The notes below the pieces were generated by a model that was not told the DNA's origin, made no database searches, and was given only the letters and a program-made list of their open reading frames with translations. Positions 15,694-24,156 of a DNA stretch of 64,000 nucleotides are shown here, piece by piece (within the stretch, counting starts at the first letter, position 1; every line of letters starts with the position of its first letter). This stretch comes from Bacteriovoracaceae bacterium (GTDB taxonomy: Bacteria; Bdellovibrionota; Bacteriovoracia; Bacteriovoracales; Bacteriovoracaceae): the NCBI GenBank assembly GCA_023701435.1, contig JAMPXB010000006.1:1-64000 (forward strand), given 5' to 3'. The translations under genes were made by a program, and so were the position numbers.

Positions 15694-16856
15694 TATGCTT
15701 TCAGCAACAGTTCATCAGTGGTTATATCTAATAAGCTTGTCGCATCAAGCTTTGATATGATCTTTTTCCTGTATGCAATTAATGCGACCTCTTCAAGCCT
15801 TTCCCTAAGACTAGGAACGATCCCCAGATATTCACTCCCCAAATATCCTAATCTCTCCAAGCTTCCATCATCTGATCTTATTCCAAATGCTTTTAAATCT
15901 TCATACTTGGCCGGTGTAAATTTTCCTGCCTGTAAAAGACAATACAGCATCATCTGGAATGAGACTTTGAAGTAGTTACATAATTGAACTACATGTTTTG
16001 CCTGAAGATCATCTATAAGAGAAAAGCCAAACTCATCATACTTCTCTCTTAAAAAATTCATAGGAACGAGCAGCTCTTGAGCGAATTTATTCGCCACAAC
16101 TTCGTAAATATCATTCGTCTTACTATTAGAATCTGAATCAAGCTCAAGATTTTCTTTAAAGAAAAAGTGATGCCCAAGTTCATGAGCAATAGTAAAAACA
16201 TTTCTTTGCTGATATTTTGTATTTAAAGAGTAAATAATTAATGGATTATCGAAACGATCACGAGAATACATACCCCAGACATTGTCACCCAACTCAAGAC
16301 CACAGACTGGTATATTTAAATATTTCCAACAAATATCAGTAATATCGACAATAGAGTTTGTCCCCAGATTAAGATATGAGCGCAACTTTGCTGCGAACGA
16401 AGAGGCATACCTAATTGCCACATCTCTATTATTGAATATTTGGTCATTGAAATCTGGGTCAACATCTCTGACAGATATAGCCGTTCTACTAATCTTCGAC
16501 TGAATACTTCCTAACTTTCTAAGAATCGGTTGCATTTCTTTGATTCTATCAACTACTTGTACATCAAGATTAGAATCTGCCCTGAACATGATCCTCTCAA
16601 GGTAAGATTTTCTCTGAATAGAAACAACTGGTGCTGCTAGGTCTTTACTTGAATTGAAGAGTTCAAGAGGATTAACTTGATACAAATCACAAAGCTTCTG
16701 TACAACCTCAAAATTGAGTCGAGTTTGCCCAGATTCAATTCTACTAATTGATGAATTAGAACTACGGCCAAGATGATTTGCAACTTGCTCTTCCGTTAGT
16801 CCCTTATTTCTTCTTAAGTCTTTTAGTTTTTGCCTAATGATTACTTCCGAGAACAT
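15693..16856 (-). CDS. XRE-ImmA/IrrE regulator-protease (PIN partner)
   Basis: An N-terminal XRE HTH (LRRNKGLTEEQVANHLGRSSNSSISRIESGQ, residues about 13-45) is joined to a zinc metallopeptidase of the ImmA/IrrE family with the HELGHHFFF motif near residue 210 and the third ligand Glu in YEVVANKFAQELLVP. The frame is open to 16934, but AGGGAGG lies 5 nt before the ATG at 16856, which I choose. ImmA-type proteases cut repressors in response to damage or a signal. The gene is translationally coupled to the PIN gene. Two ATCGCAT boxes upstream are probable operators. Confidence 0.8.
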   Translation of the reverse strand: MFSEVIIRQKLKDLRRNKGLTEEQVANHLGRSSNSSISRIESGQTRLNFEVVQKLCDLYQVNPLELFNSSKDLAAPVVSIQRKSYLERIMFRADSNLDVQVVDRIKEMQPILRKLGSIQSKISRTAISVRDVDPDFNDQIFNNRDVAIRYASSFAAKLRSYLNLGTNSIVDITDICWKYLNIPVCGLELGDNVWGMYSRDRFDNPLIIYSLNTKYQQRNVFTIAHELGHHFFFKENLELDSDSNSKTNDIYEVVANKFAQELLVPMNFLREKYDEFGFSLIDDLQAKHVVQLCNYFKVSFQMMLYCLLQAGKFTPAKYEDLKAFGIRSDDGSLERLGYLGSEYLGIVPSLRERLEEVALIAYRKKIISKLDATSLLDITTDELLLKA

Positions 16857-16876
16857 AGCACCCTCCCTTCCCATGC

Positions 16877-16930
16877 TATTATCGCATAAAAAGCCGAAAA
16901 ACTGAAGGAAATATGCCTTAATCGCATTAA
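16877..16930. promoter_or_regulatory. Paired ATCGCAT boxes, XRE operator
   Basis: ATTATCGCATAAA and TTAATCGCATTAA are centred on ATCGCAT at 16881-16887 and 16921-16927, exactly 40 bp apart, directly upstream of the XRE-ImmA start. Spacing and near-palindromic TTA..TAA arms suit an XRE dimer pair and probable autoregulation. Confidence 0.5.
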
Positions 16931-17171
16931 TCAATTATAACACAAAGAACAATCAATAACTTAGCTATCTTTAGATCTAAAATATGCAACCGAAAAGAAC
17001 CATTATGGAAAACCTCAAGATGATCTCTGGACTCTACATCGTTACTCTTAATAACTCAGAACCTCTTTCAGTTAATGCCAATGATCCACGTAGGGCCCTC
17101 TGATCCATTAGGGTTAATAAATATAACTGCAAATTTGATAAGGCAAAATGCCTTTACCGTAGGATGAAGAA

Positions 17172-17354
17172 CTATAAAAAAGTCTTCGGCGAACAAAATG
17201 TTAACTTCGAGGAAACGTCGTACTCAAAATTTTTATTTTTTATTAAGCTTTCGATCGCTTTCTTAGCTTCGCCTTCTATTGAGCAGAAAAATCCTTCCAG
17301 CATGAAGGGATCGTGGCCTTCCCATCTTGTAAAAATCTCTTTGATAAGCTTCAT
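17172..17354 (-). CDS. Possible small protein, 60 aa
   Basis: A 60-aa frame downstream of the second XRE-ImmA gene. Its amino-acid pattern (IFTRWEGHDPFMLEGFFCSIEGEAKKAIESLI) looks coding, with weak AAAGA before the ATG. A second minus-strand frame at 17263-17475 overlaps it, so the region could also be one decayed gene with a frameshift. I recognise no family. The remaining parts of 16931-17494 hold only a small AAGGCA/TGCCTT hairpin at 17141-17155. Confidence 0.3.
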   Translation of the reverse strand: MKLIKEIFTRWEGHDPFMLEGFFCSIEGEAKKAIESLIKNKNFEYDVSSKLTFCSPKTFL

Positions 17355-17494
17355 TCTTTGGTCTTGATAACCTTGAAGAAAGACTTACTTTGTCGAAAAC
17401 ATGAAGACGGCCTGTTGTGCTTTTTGAGTGAGTAAAAAAGCTAAATATGATTGAGGACAGTAATGATGTTTGCATGGATCTTGATGCATCAAAA

Positions 17495-18907
17495 CTATTC
17501 TACTTCTGAGTTCTTCTTATCTGGAATTCGCAGCCACCAAGCTTCTTGATAATTGGTTGCCTTTCCACCCTTTTTAGCAAGAGTGAAATGAATATTCATT
17601 CTTTTCATTCTTTCTATGACCGGCTCAGCTTCTTCAGAAAACACGACCCACAAACATCCGTTGCTCGGAGTTTTGTCTACATACTTAATGTCATTTGCAT
17701 CAAGTATTTTTTTTGCAACTTCAGCAACGTTTTTATTCAAACTATTTTTTTTGGCTTCAGATAACCATTTTACAGTTTCTTCATAAACTTTTTTCACTTC
17801 GGATTTGCGTTTATTGAATGGAACTTCTGCCTGGTACTTTTCATATGCCATCTCTTGCAAAAGTCTGATGGAATCTATGTTTAAATCTTCAAAGGAAAAA
17901 TTATTTTTCTCCATTAAATCAGTAAGTATTTCTGGCTTAAATTCCTCTTCATCTTTTTTAGATCCGCTTATACCCTTTTTGATATCACTTACCTTCATTG
18001 AGGAATAAGTTTCCTTTTGAGATTGAGAGATATAACCAAGAGTTTGCAACTTGATGAGCATTGCTTGGAAACTAACAATGAAATTCTCAGAAAGGACATA
18101 TACATCTTGAGCGCTGAGCTTGTTAACACCCAATTTATTAAACTCTTCATGAATATATTTTGTTGGCATAAGTAGTTCAGAAGCAAAGTCATCTGCATCT
18201 TTTTCAATTTGCGAAAAGCGTCTTCCCAACTCTGAAACACCAATTGTTTCTTCTTTGTAGTGCCCCAAGTAAAAGTGAGCGACCTCATGTGCTAAACTGA
18301 ATCGAATTCTACTCTCTGGCTGATTTGAATTTAATAAAATGCCAGGACCGTTTTTAAACTTACCATCAACTTTTTTTGAATGAATGAGGGCCCCAGACAA
18401 ATTGTTCAAAACGGAACATTTAACAAAGATATGAAGTTTTGATGCTATTGAGTAAACATCAACAGGAGCTGTCCTACTGTTAATCAACTTCAACAAATCT
18501 TCCACTGCTTGCGTTCTTATCTTTTCAGTTGGCTCAACAACTTTGTTTTCCGTATAAGGAAATTTTGTATTGAATGCTATAAGCTGATGATGAAACAAAT
18601 TCATTTCAGCCTTATCAGTCTGATCCAAATCTTTATCCAAATTCGTGAGACGCGTATTATAAGAAAGCTCTTTCGCTAGTTTTTTAGAATAAAATCCTTT
18701 GAATCCAAGAAGCTCATCTGTTGAGCACATGAACAAACTTGAAAGTTTGATGATCTCATTGATTTCGATTCTTCGATTAGGATCGGACTCAATAGCAGAC
18801 ATTACACTTTTAGAAACTCCGAGATGATCTGCGACGGTTTTTTGTCCAAGTCTCAACAATTTCCGATATTCGGTAATCGTAGATTTGATATCCGTAAGTT
18901 CAGACAC
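17495..18907 (-). CDS. XRE-ImmA/IrrE regulator-protease, long form
   Basis: A 470-aa protein with an XRE HTH at residues 13-60 (LRLGQKTVADHLGVSKSVMSAIES), a spacer, and an ImmA/IrrE zinc peptidase with HEVAHFYLGHY near residue 205 and the ligand Glu in DADDFASELLMP. A further 130 residues follow (KAEVPFNKRKSEVKKVYEETVKWL to the end) ending in a small domain that may sense a ligand. A paralog lies at 15693. GGAGTG precedes the ATG. A 21-bp palindrome lies 20 nt upstream. Two such genes close together imply independent damage-responsive modules. Confidence 0.8.
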   Translation of the reverse strand: MSELTDIKSTITEYRKLLRLGQKTVADHLGVSKSVMSAIESDPNRRIEINEIIKLSSLFMCSTDELLGFKGFYSKKLAKELSYNTRLTNLDKDLDQTDKAEMNLFHHQLIAFNTKFPYTENKVVEPTEKIRTQAVEDLLKLINSRTAPVDVYSIASKLHIFVKCSVLNNLSGALIHSKKVDGKFKNGPGILLNSNQPESRIRFSLAHEVAHFYLGHYKEETIGVSELGRRFSQIEKDADDFASELLMPTKYIHEEFNKLGVNKLSAQDVYVLSENFIVSFQAMLIKLQTLGYISQSQKETYSSMKVSDIKKGISGSKKDEEEFKPEILTDLMEKNNFSFEDLNIDSIRLLQEMAYEKYQAEVPFNKRKSEVKKVYEETVKWLSEAKKNSLNKNVAEVAKKILDANDIKYVDKTPSNGCLWVVFSEEAEPVIERMKRMNIHFTLAKKGGKATNYQEAWWLRIPDKKNSEVE

Positions 18908-18927
18908 TCCACACTCCCTTGTCTTTC

Positions 18928-18948
18928 GGCCGACATCGCGTGTCGGCC
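18928..18948. promoter_or_regulatory. GGCCGACA palindrome upstream of XRE-ImmA
   Basis: GGCCGACA-TCGCG-TGTCGGCC is a perfect 8-bp stem with a 5-nt loop, 20 nt upstream of the 18907 start. TTTTAT follows on the plus strand, as in a terminator, but no plus-strand gene feeds into it. It is more GC-rich than its surroundings and is likely an operator or a structured 5' leader of the XRE-ImmA gene. Confidence 0.5.
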
Positions 18949-19119
18949 TTTTATATGATATTAACGAGTTCCTGATTTTAGGTCAACATGTAAGGCTATG
19001 TCAGTATGCAAAAAATCCTAAAAACAGCGACTTTGTTGACTTTACTCCAACTAACCATTACGGTTAAATATAGGAAAAGGTCTTATCAAGTATAGATAAG
19101 TCTTTGGATACAAGTGCTA

Positions 19120-19318
19120 ATTATGGAGGATATATGCAGGCAAGAATAAACCCTGATTTGATGTGGACCTAAGGCTGTTAGGCAACTCCGCAATAAAACC
19201 AGGGCTCATGCTATTTGGAAGTTTCATGTTCTCAGGGTTTTTTGTGGTCGTCAATATCAGGTTGAAATGCAGCCGTATTTCCTCCCAATAAATCCTAATT
19301 CTCCAAAGGAGAATCGAA
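19120..19318 (+). promoter_or_regulatory. Structured leader of hydrolase operon with micro-ORF
   Basis: The 200-nt leader contains a 12-codon ORF at 19134-19172 (MQARINPDLMWT) with a strong ribosome site (GGAGG, 4 nt before ATG). The last codons of this ORF lie in a small hairpin CCTAA-GGCTG-TTAGG (19168-19182). Further on, CCAGGG at about 19200 can pair back with CCCTG in the micro-ORF, and a T6 run sits at 19230. This resembles a translation-coupled attenuator, but no known riboswitch is recognised. Confidence 0.35.
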
Positions 19319-21010
19319 ATGAATAAGTTACTTACTACTACTTTCGTTACTGCTATCAGACCTTCAACTTCTTTCTGTTCTTCCAAGAACACAAGCGCCG
19401 ACAAATTTGGAACCTTCCACCTGAATCTTCCGGATGGCAAATTCTATCCAGTAGAAGAACTCCACTATGAAATTGAAAACGGCAAGCGTGGCTTCAAAAT
19501 TATTCCTGTAGTGGATCGCGAATCGGATTTTGGTTCACCAGGTTATGAGAACGATCCGAAGACGCACACAATCGGGCTCAGCACGATTGTAAAAGGCTGT
19601 GAAACCCTTGATGAGGAAATCAGAAAAGCCTACGGAATTCAAGAAGGCGCGGAGTTCGTCGCTGTCATGTCTTATCAACATCACGAGAACGATACCGGAT
19701 CACTTCAAGAATTAGCAGATCATAATTTCTTGAAGCTGGAAAATTCACAGACTCACTCGGCCCTGTACATCGGTAATGGTAGAACCAGAAACTCACCCTA
19801 CAACTATCATGGGAAGAGATTGCAGGTATCAGGGTACCCTGCGAACATTTACGTGATTAAGCCAGACGGTATTCCTACAGAAGTATTCCTGTTGAACTGG
19901 TTTGTTGCTTCAAAACTGATTAACGAAGCCGGTGGGCACGTCAAATTTCCTCAGGACTACAAACTCGATAACTATCACCTGATTTCAATGAAGGAAGTAA
20001 TGAACCACTTCAGAGGATGGATGGACCCTAATTGGGTTAATCCTGAATATCCTGGTGCAAGTTTCCATGAACTCCTTACTGCTCAAAACGTTTTCGCACT
20101 ATACTGTTGTGAGTTCACTACGTTCACGCTGAATCTGGCCCTTAATCTACCATTCAACTTAAAAGGGTTTCAGAGTGTTTTTGGTCAAGCCGAAGGACGT
20201 GAACTCTGGAAAATTACAGAGAGAACATGGAAAGAACTAACCGGCGAAAATATTCCCGTAGTGAGTGACTTTACCCCTCTGTGGAAACAACAATCGCTTC
20301 CTGCTAACACAAATGAGACTGGAAAAGGTCTCGCGTTTAAACCTCAGAACACAGCTGATATTATTTCATGCTTCATGAGAATGTACTGCCCATGGTATGC
20401 ATTAGGTGTCGGTCTGAGTTCTACGATCCTTCTATCATTCATTCCTGAAGTGATGAAAAGAACAGGCCTTGAAGATAAGGATCTGCTTCCTCTTTTCATT
20501 GAAGCTGTGAATGAGATGGCTTTCCATGCATCACTCGTAGATGGTTTCACGGTTGAAGCTATCCAGAAAGAAATTGAAACTCACGTTTCAGCGACACTGC
20601 CTCAGATCGCCAGCCTGGTCACTTCTTCTGTGAAGTCACAGATGAATCGCCCTGACACTGTGAAGAGAAGAAGAATGCTCACTGAAAACGGTCTTCCATC
20701 TCAGGAAAGAGCATTCATTATGTACTCAGAGAGCGTCCAGTTGATTCTAAACCAAGCTGACAACATCGAACCGAAACAATCGATTCATGACCAATTGGAG
20801 AATGATCTCGAAGGAAGAAGCTTCGAAACGAATGCGAAGTTCTACTCACCTCCTGCGATCTATCACAGAATTGCTACCGGCATATACCCCGCGAACTCGC
20901 TCATCAAAGTTAAAGCGGTAGGAACTGTAATGGACGTGAGAGACGTCGAAGTTCATGGCGAAACTGTTCAACCGTCAGTTACTAACAATCAAGTCACAGG
21001 GAGAAAGTAA
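19319..21010 (+). CDS. Permuted NlpC/P60-like hydrolase (YiiX-type), 563 aa
   Basis: AAGGAG precedes the ATG. Residues 112-275 resemble the permuted papain-like (YiiX/YaeF) fold: an EFVAVMSY strand, the His motif THSALYIGNG near 146, and about 117 residues later ALYCCEFTTFTLNLAL with Cys 263/264 as nucleophile. Such enzymes cut amide bonds in cell-wall peptides or transfer/hydrolyse acyl groups. The C-terminal 300 residues are helical and unassigned, with one hydrophobic segment (WYALGVGLSSTILLSFI). There is no classical signal peptide. It is the first gene of an operon with a lipase and a nuclease, one base from the lipase start. The call rests on motif order only. Confidence 0.5.
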   Translation: MNKLLTTTFVTAIRPSTSFCSSKNTSADKFGTFHLNLPDGKFYPVEELHYEIENGKRGFKIIPVVDRESDFGSPGYENDPKTHTIGLSTIVKGCETLDEEIRKAYGIQEGAEFVAVMSYQHHENDTGSLQELADHNFLKLENSQTHSALYIGNGRTRNSPYNYHGKRLQVSGYPANIYVIKPDGIPTEVFLLNWFVASKLINEAGGHVKFPQDYKLDNYHLISMKEVMNHFRGWMDPNWVNPEYPGASFHELLTAQNVFALYCCEFTTFTLNLALNLPFNLKGFQSVFGQAEGRELWKITERTWKELTGENIPVVSDFTPLWKQQSLPANTNETGKGLAFKPQNTADIISCFMRMYCPWYALGVGLSSTILLSFIPEVMKRTGLEDKDLLPLFIEAVNEMAFHASLVDGFTVEAIQKEIETHVSATLPQIASLVTSSVKSQMNRPDTVKRRRMLTENGLPSQERAFIMYSESVQLILNQADNIEPKQSIHDQLENDLEGRSFETNAKFYSPPAIYHRIATGIYPANSLIKVKAVGTVMDVRDVEVHGETVQPSVTNNQVTGRK

Positions 21011-21889
21011 ATGTTACTACTTCAAAAAGAAACAATTACAACTGTAGACTTCGACCTATCACTTTCTCTTCTCTTCGCCAGGCTTTCAAGCCTGGCGTAT
21101 GAAAGATTTGAAAATGATCAAGCGGCATCATTAATGACCAAGCTCAGTGAATTAGGTTTCAGATACCATTCACATTTTTCTGTTCAAAACACCCAGGGCT
21201 TTGTGGCCAAGAACGAGAAGTTCGCAGTAATTGTTTTCAGGGGAACCGAGCAGGACCTTTACGATATCCTTACCGATATCAAAGCTCGCTTAAAGGACGG
21301 TGGACACGAAGGATTCTTCGGAGCCTTTGAAAGTGTGAAGTCTCACATTGAAACTGCCGCTCAAGAGCTTTACGGAACTCCCATTTACGTCACTGGACAC
21401 TCGCTGGGAGGAGCTATCGCGAAGGTTGCCATCAGACAGATGGCTGAATCATTCCAAGCCTGCTATACCTATGGTTCTCCAGCGATCTGTACCAAAGAGA
21501 AAATCGAAGGCTTTAAGGTTCCGGTTTTCCGGGTGGTTAACTGTGGAGACGTAGTACCAAGAATTCTTTCGTTGAGTCCATTATTCATTGTTATGCTTCA
21601 GCTAGGTCTCTGGCTATGGAAGCAGGTTCTGAAGCTCTTTAAACGCGATTACACAAGGGTCGATTCATGGTTGATGGGTCTAAACATTCTGTCCACAGAT
21701 GTCGTCAAATACGTTCATTTTGGAACTCTGTTTTGCTTTGACGAGACTGGAACGTTTATTCCTGATGCCTCTAAGGAACAAAGCGTTTTCAATCAGGCCC
21801 TATCTAAGAACATGAAATCGGCATTTGAGGATCACATGATCGATAAGTACATCTCTAAGCTCGATGCGCTTTTCGCAAGGGGGCGCTAG
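21011..21889 (+). CDS. Class-3 lipase
   Basis: A 292-aa alpha/beta hydrolase of the fungal-type lipase 3 family: FRGTEQDLYDILTDIKA at residues 77-95, then VTGHSLGGAIAKVA with nucleophile Ser near 130, a YTYGSPAI strand, and VNCGDVVPRI with the acid Asp. A hydrophobic stretch at 195-213 (LFIVMLQLGLWLWKQVL) may insert in membranes. It would hydrolyse acylglycerols or phospholipids. The start directly follows the upstream stop, and the stop overlaps the start of the nuclease gene, so translation of the three is coupled. Confidence 0.85.
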   Translation: MLLLQKETITTVDFDLSLSLLFARLSSLAYERFENDQAASLMTKLSELGFRYHSHFSVQNTQGFVAKNEKFAVIVFRGTEQDLYDILTDIKARLKDGGHEGFFGAFESVKSHIETAAQELYGTPIYVTGHSLGGAIAKVAIRQMAESFQACYTYGSPAICTKEKIEGFKVPVFRVVNCGDVVPRILSLSPLFIVMLQLGLWLWKQVLKLFKRDYTRVDSWLMGLNILSTDVVKYVHFGTLFCFDETGTFIPDASKEQSVFNQALSKNMKSAFEDHMIDKYISKLDALFARGR

Positions 21890-22668
21890 TGAAGCCATTT
21901 TATCTTCTAGTTATCCTCCTTTTCGTTTCGTGTAGTACGACTCAAACGTCTCAACCGGTTAAAACGAAGCAGCTAACAAGCTGCTTCGTCACCAGTGATG
22001 ACCTAGATGCTCTCTTGACTGGCGAGGACCTAATGCACCTGAAGAATAAGTATTACGATGTCGTATATAACAACAAAAGATCTCAACCAGATCTTGTTGA
22101 GTATAAGATGAAGTATTCAAAGGAAACTCACACACTGAATCGTGGAGTTGATTTTACGAATCGATTCAAAGTCGATCCCAGAGTTACCCGATCAGCAGAT
22201 GACAAGTCTTACCTAAGAAGTGGATGGCAAAAAGGGCATCTGGCACCTGCTGAAGACTTTAGCTTTGAAGTAGAGGCAGCAACGGACACATTTCTTTATT
22301 CAAACGTTTCACCTCAGTATCCGAGCTTTAACATGCATGGATCATGGGTAAAACTTGAAAAGAAAGTGAGATCTATCAGCGAATCAGGTTTAGTCCAGGT
22401 ACTAACTGGGCCACTTATGTTTGATGGCAGAAGAACAAATGAAAACGACAACTCTCCTGAGGTCCCTACGGTGTTCTTTAAAGCAATTGTCTCAGATTCA
22501 GACAATCGATGTGAAGTCAGCATCTTTGTTCTTAAAAACGATAAGTCATCAAAGGATTATTGCGAAGACAATGTTTATGACTCCTTTAAAGACAATTTGA
22601 CCCTTAAGAGAGTCACTGGAAATCGTCAGTTAACGAATGCCAAATTTTGCGAAATCACTTCACATTGA
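21889..22668 (+). CDS. DNA/RNA non-specific endonuclease, lipoprotein
   Basis: A 259-aa protein with a lipobox (LLFVSCSS, Cys at 15), so lipid-anchored in the envelope. The nuclease core has GWQKGHLAPAEDFSF near residue 105, where KGH replaces the usual DRGH that activates water, and YSNVSPQYPSFNMHGSW with the metal-binding Asn. These enzymes of the NUC1/EndA family degrade DNA and RNA outside the cytoplasm. It ends the three-gene hydrolase operon, followed by a hairpin. GTG is the likely start given the overlap with the lipase stop. Confidence 0.85.
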   Translation: MKPFYLLVILLFVSCSTTQTSQPVKTKQLTSCFVTSDDLDALLTGEDLMHLKNKYYDVVYNNKRSQPDLVEYKMKYSKETHTLNRGVDFTNRFKVDPRVTRSADDKSYLRSGWQKGHLAPAEDFSFEVEAATDTFLYSNVSPQYPSFNMHGSWVKLEKKVRSISESGLVQVLTGPLMFDGRRTNENDNSPEVPTVFFKAIVSDSDNRCEVSIFVLKNDKSSKDYCEDNVYDSFKDNLTLKRVTGNRQLTNAKFCEITSH

Positions 22669-22676
22669 GTTTACCT

Positions 22677-22712
22677 TATATCAGGGAGGTTAAGCCTTCC
22701 TGGTATATTTCT
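22677..22712 (+). terminator. Terminator of hydrolase operon
   Basis: TATATCAGGGAGG and CCTTCCTGGTATA form a long stem with G-U pairs around TTAAG, followed by TTTCTT. It sits 9 nt after the nuclease stop. The remaining 90 bp up to the convergent integrase gene is AT-rich, shows no tRNA, and may hold the attachment site. Confidence 0.6.
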
Positions 22713-22801
22713 TACCTATTCCTAATTAAACGGAATATAAAGAATATAATTCGTAACAAATTCATCTTCTGCGTAATGACCTAGGATTTAAAAAACTTCG
22801 A

Positions 22802-23971
22802 TCAAATTGATATTAAAGAAATCTGATTAGTAATCCCACGCTCATCAATCCCAGCCAGCCTCACATATCTAGCCATCGTTTTGAGGTCCATCCACCCACA
22901 GACCTTCATTACTTTAATAGGTTGAACCCCTTCTGAAATAAGCTGAGTAGCAAAACAAGCTCTCAGAGTATGAAACCGTATTGGCTTAAGACCAATTAGA
23001 TTGCAAAAATCCTTCAACACGCGAGCCTGCTGTCCTTGCTTCCATGCTTCCAACCTTGTTAGTACAAAACCCTCTCCAATTGAGCTACGCCCTTTGTGGC
23101 AAGTAAAACAACCACCATCACCGCCGCCGCGGTTGTGAGCTGCGTGGTCATTATTAATGATACAATTAAGAATTGACCTTAACTCTTCGGAAATCGGCAC
23201 CGTCCTCCAGTAACCCGCCTTGGTACTTTTAAACTCCTTCGTCCGTTTATTATAAGACCGCTGAACCGTAATGAGACCCTTCTCCAAATCAACATCACTC
23301 CACTTGAGCGCAAACAACTCCCCATTTCTCATCCCTGTAAGGAGAGCGACAGCCCATATTGGATACCAAGGATGATTCCTCTCCCTCGCCTCCCTTAGCA
23401 GCAGCCGCAGCTCCTCCAGCTTCAAAATCTCTGGCTTCTTATCCTCCTTCAGAACAATCTTCAAACCAAAAACCGGGGAGTGAGTTACTCCCCTAATGAT
23501 CTTTGATTCAATTCCCCAGTTAAAAATCATGTTGATGGTGTTCTTGAGACGTTTCTGAAAAGCCTTGGTCCGTCCCTGGACCAACACCCTATCAAGCACC
23601 TCTCGCCCATCACCACGGCTGATCTCGGCTGCTGGCTTATCTAGCCAGTCCTTGGTCCAGGTATGCATCATCGAGATATAATCTGAGACAGTCGCAGGGT
23701 TGTACTTCCTATCCATGAAATATGGTGAATCAACGAAAGTGGCCCACTTATCAACTACCATACGCCATGTGAAGCCATGTCCTTCGCCGTGGGCCACTTT
23801 CATTGTCAGCTCCTTAACCAGAGCTTTCTCTGTCCTATGAGCTTCGGCCATTGTTTTAAGACCTGTTACACGTTTCTGAAATCGTAGATGAGGCATCGGA
23901 CGACTACGAAGGTTCACGTAAACAGAAAATCCCTTTTCGCCCTTGGGCCCTGTCCATTCACTTATTGCCAT
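22802..23971 (-). CDS. int: ICE tyrosine integrase
   Basis: A 389-aa integrase with an N-terminal arm-binding beta domain (residues 1-60), a SAM-like core-binding domain (70-160), and a catalytic domain with Arg in LLTGMRNGELFALKW, FHTLRACFATQL (H-x-x-R) and CGWMDLKTMARYV (Trp replacing the second His, then nucleophile Tyr). An unusual insertion GGGDGGCFTCHKG near residue 285 adds a CxxC pair, which may bind zinc. GGAGG lies before the ATG. It recombines attP with a chromosomal site. It lies at the left edge of the ICE, next to an excisionase-like gene. Confidence 0.9.
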   Translation of the reverse strand: MAISEWTGPKGEKGFSVYVNLRSRPMPHLRFQKRVTGLKTMAEAHRTEKALVKELTMKVAHGEGHGFTWRMVVDKWATFVDSPYFMDRKYNPATVSDYISMMHTWTKDWLDKPAAEISRGDGREVLDRVLVQGRTKAFQKRLKNTINMIFNWGIESKIIRGVTHSPVFGLKIVLKEDKKPEILKLEELRLLLREARERNHPWYPIWAVALLTGMRNGELFALKWSDVDLEKGLITVQRSYNKRTKEFKSTKAGYWRTVPISEELRSILNCIINNDHAAHNRGGGDGGCFTCHKGRSSIGEGFVLTRLEAWKQGQQARVLKDFCNLIGLKPIRFHTLRACFATQLISEGVQPIKVMKVCGWMDLKTMARYVRLAGIDERGITNQISLISI

Positions 23972-23979
23972 ATTTCCTC

Positions 23980-24147
23980 CTAACCAATTCCCGAATCAAT
24001 CAACCGATCTATCTCTGATTTTTTAAAATAAAGACGGCCGTGCAATTTGCGCTTCACCAAAAGTCCTCTTGAGACCAAAAGCCAAATGGCATTTTTCGAA
24101 CGACCTAAATATATGGCTACCTCATCAGAGGTCATCCATTGCTTCAC
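23980..24147 (-). CDS. Excisionase-like HTH protein, 55 aa, GTG start
   Basis: A very short gene. From GTG at 24147, with AAGGAG 5 nt upstream, the frame reads VKQWMTSDEVAIYLGRSKN, then AIWLLVSRGLLVKRKLHGRLYF and KKSEIDRLIDSGIG. This is a MerR/excisionase-type winged HTH (target helix, then a wing with KLHGRLYF). Proteins of this kind bind attachment sites and steer the integrase toward excision or regulate int. It begins 10 nt after the SSB stop, and ends 9 nt before the integrase start, so it is co-transcribed with both. Confidence 0.75.
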   Translation of the reverse strand: MKQWMTSDEVAIYLGRSKNAIWLLVSRGLLVKRKLHGRLYFKKSEIDRLIDSGIG

Positions 24148-24156
24148 TCTTTCTCC

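Noticed and set aside
17263-17475. 70-aa frame overlapping the 60-aa frame
   Set aside because: No good ribosome site and Ser/Arg-rich shadow-like composition. Kept only as a hint that the area may be a decayed gene.
18928-18955. GGCCGACA hairpin as a terminator
   Set aside because: The T-tract faces right but no plus-strand gene lies to the left for 9 kb, so an operator or leader role is preferred.
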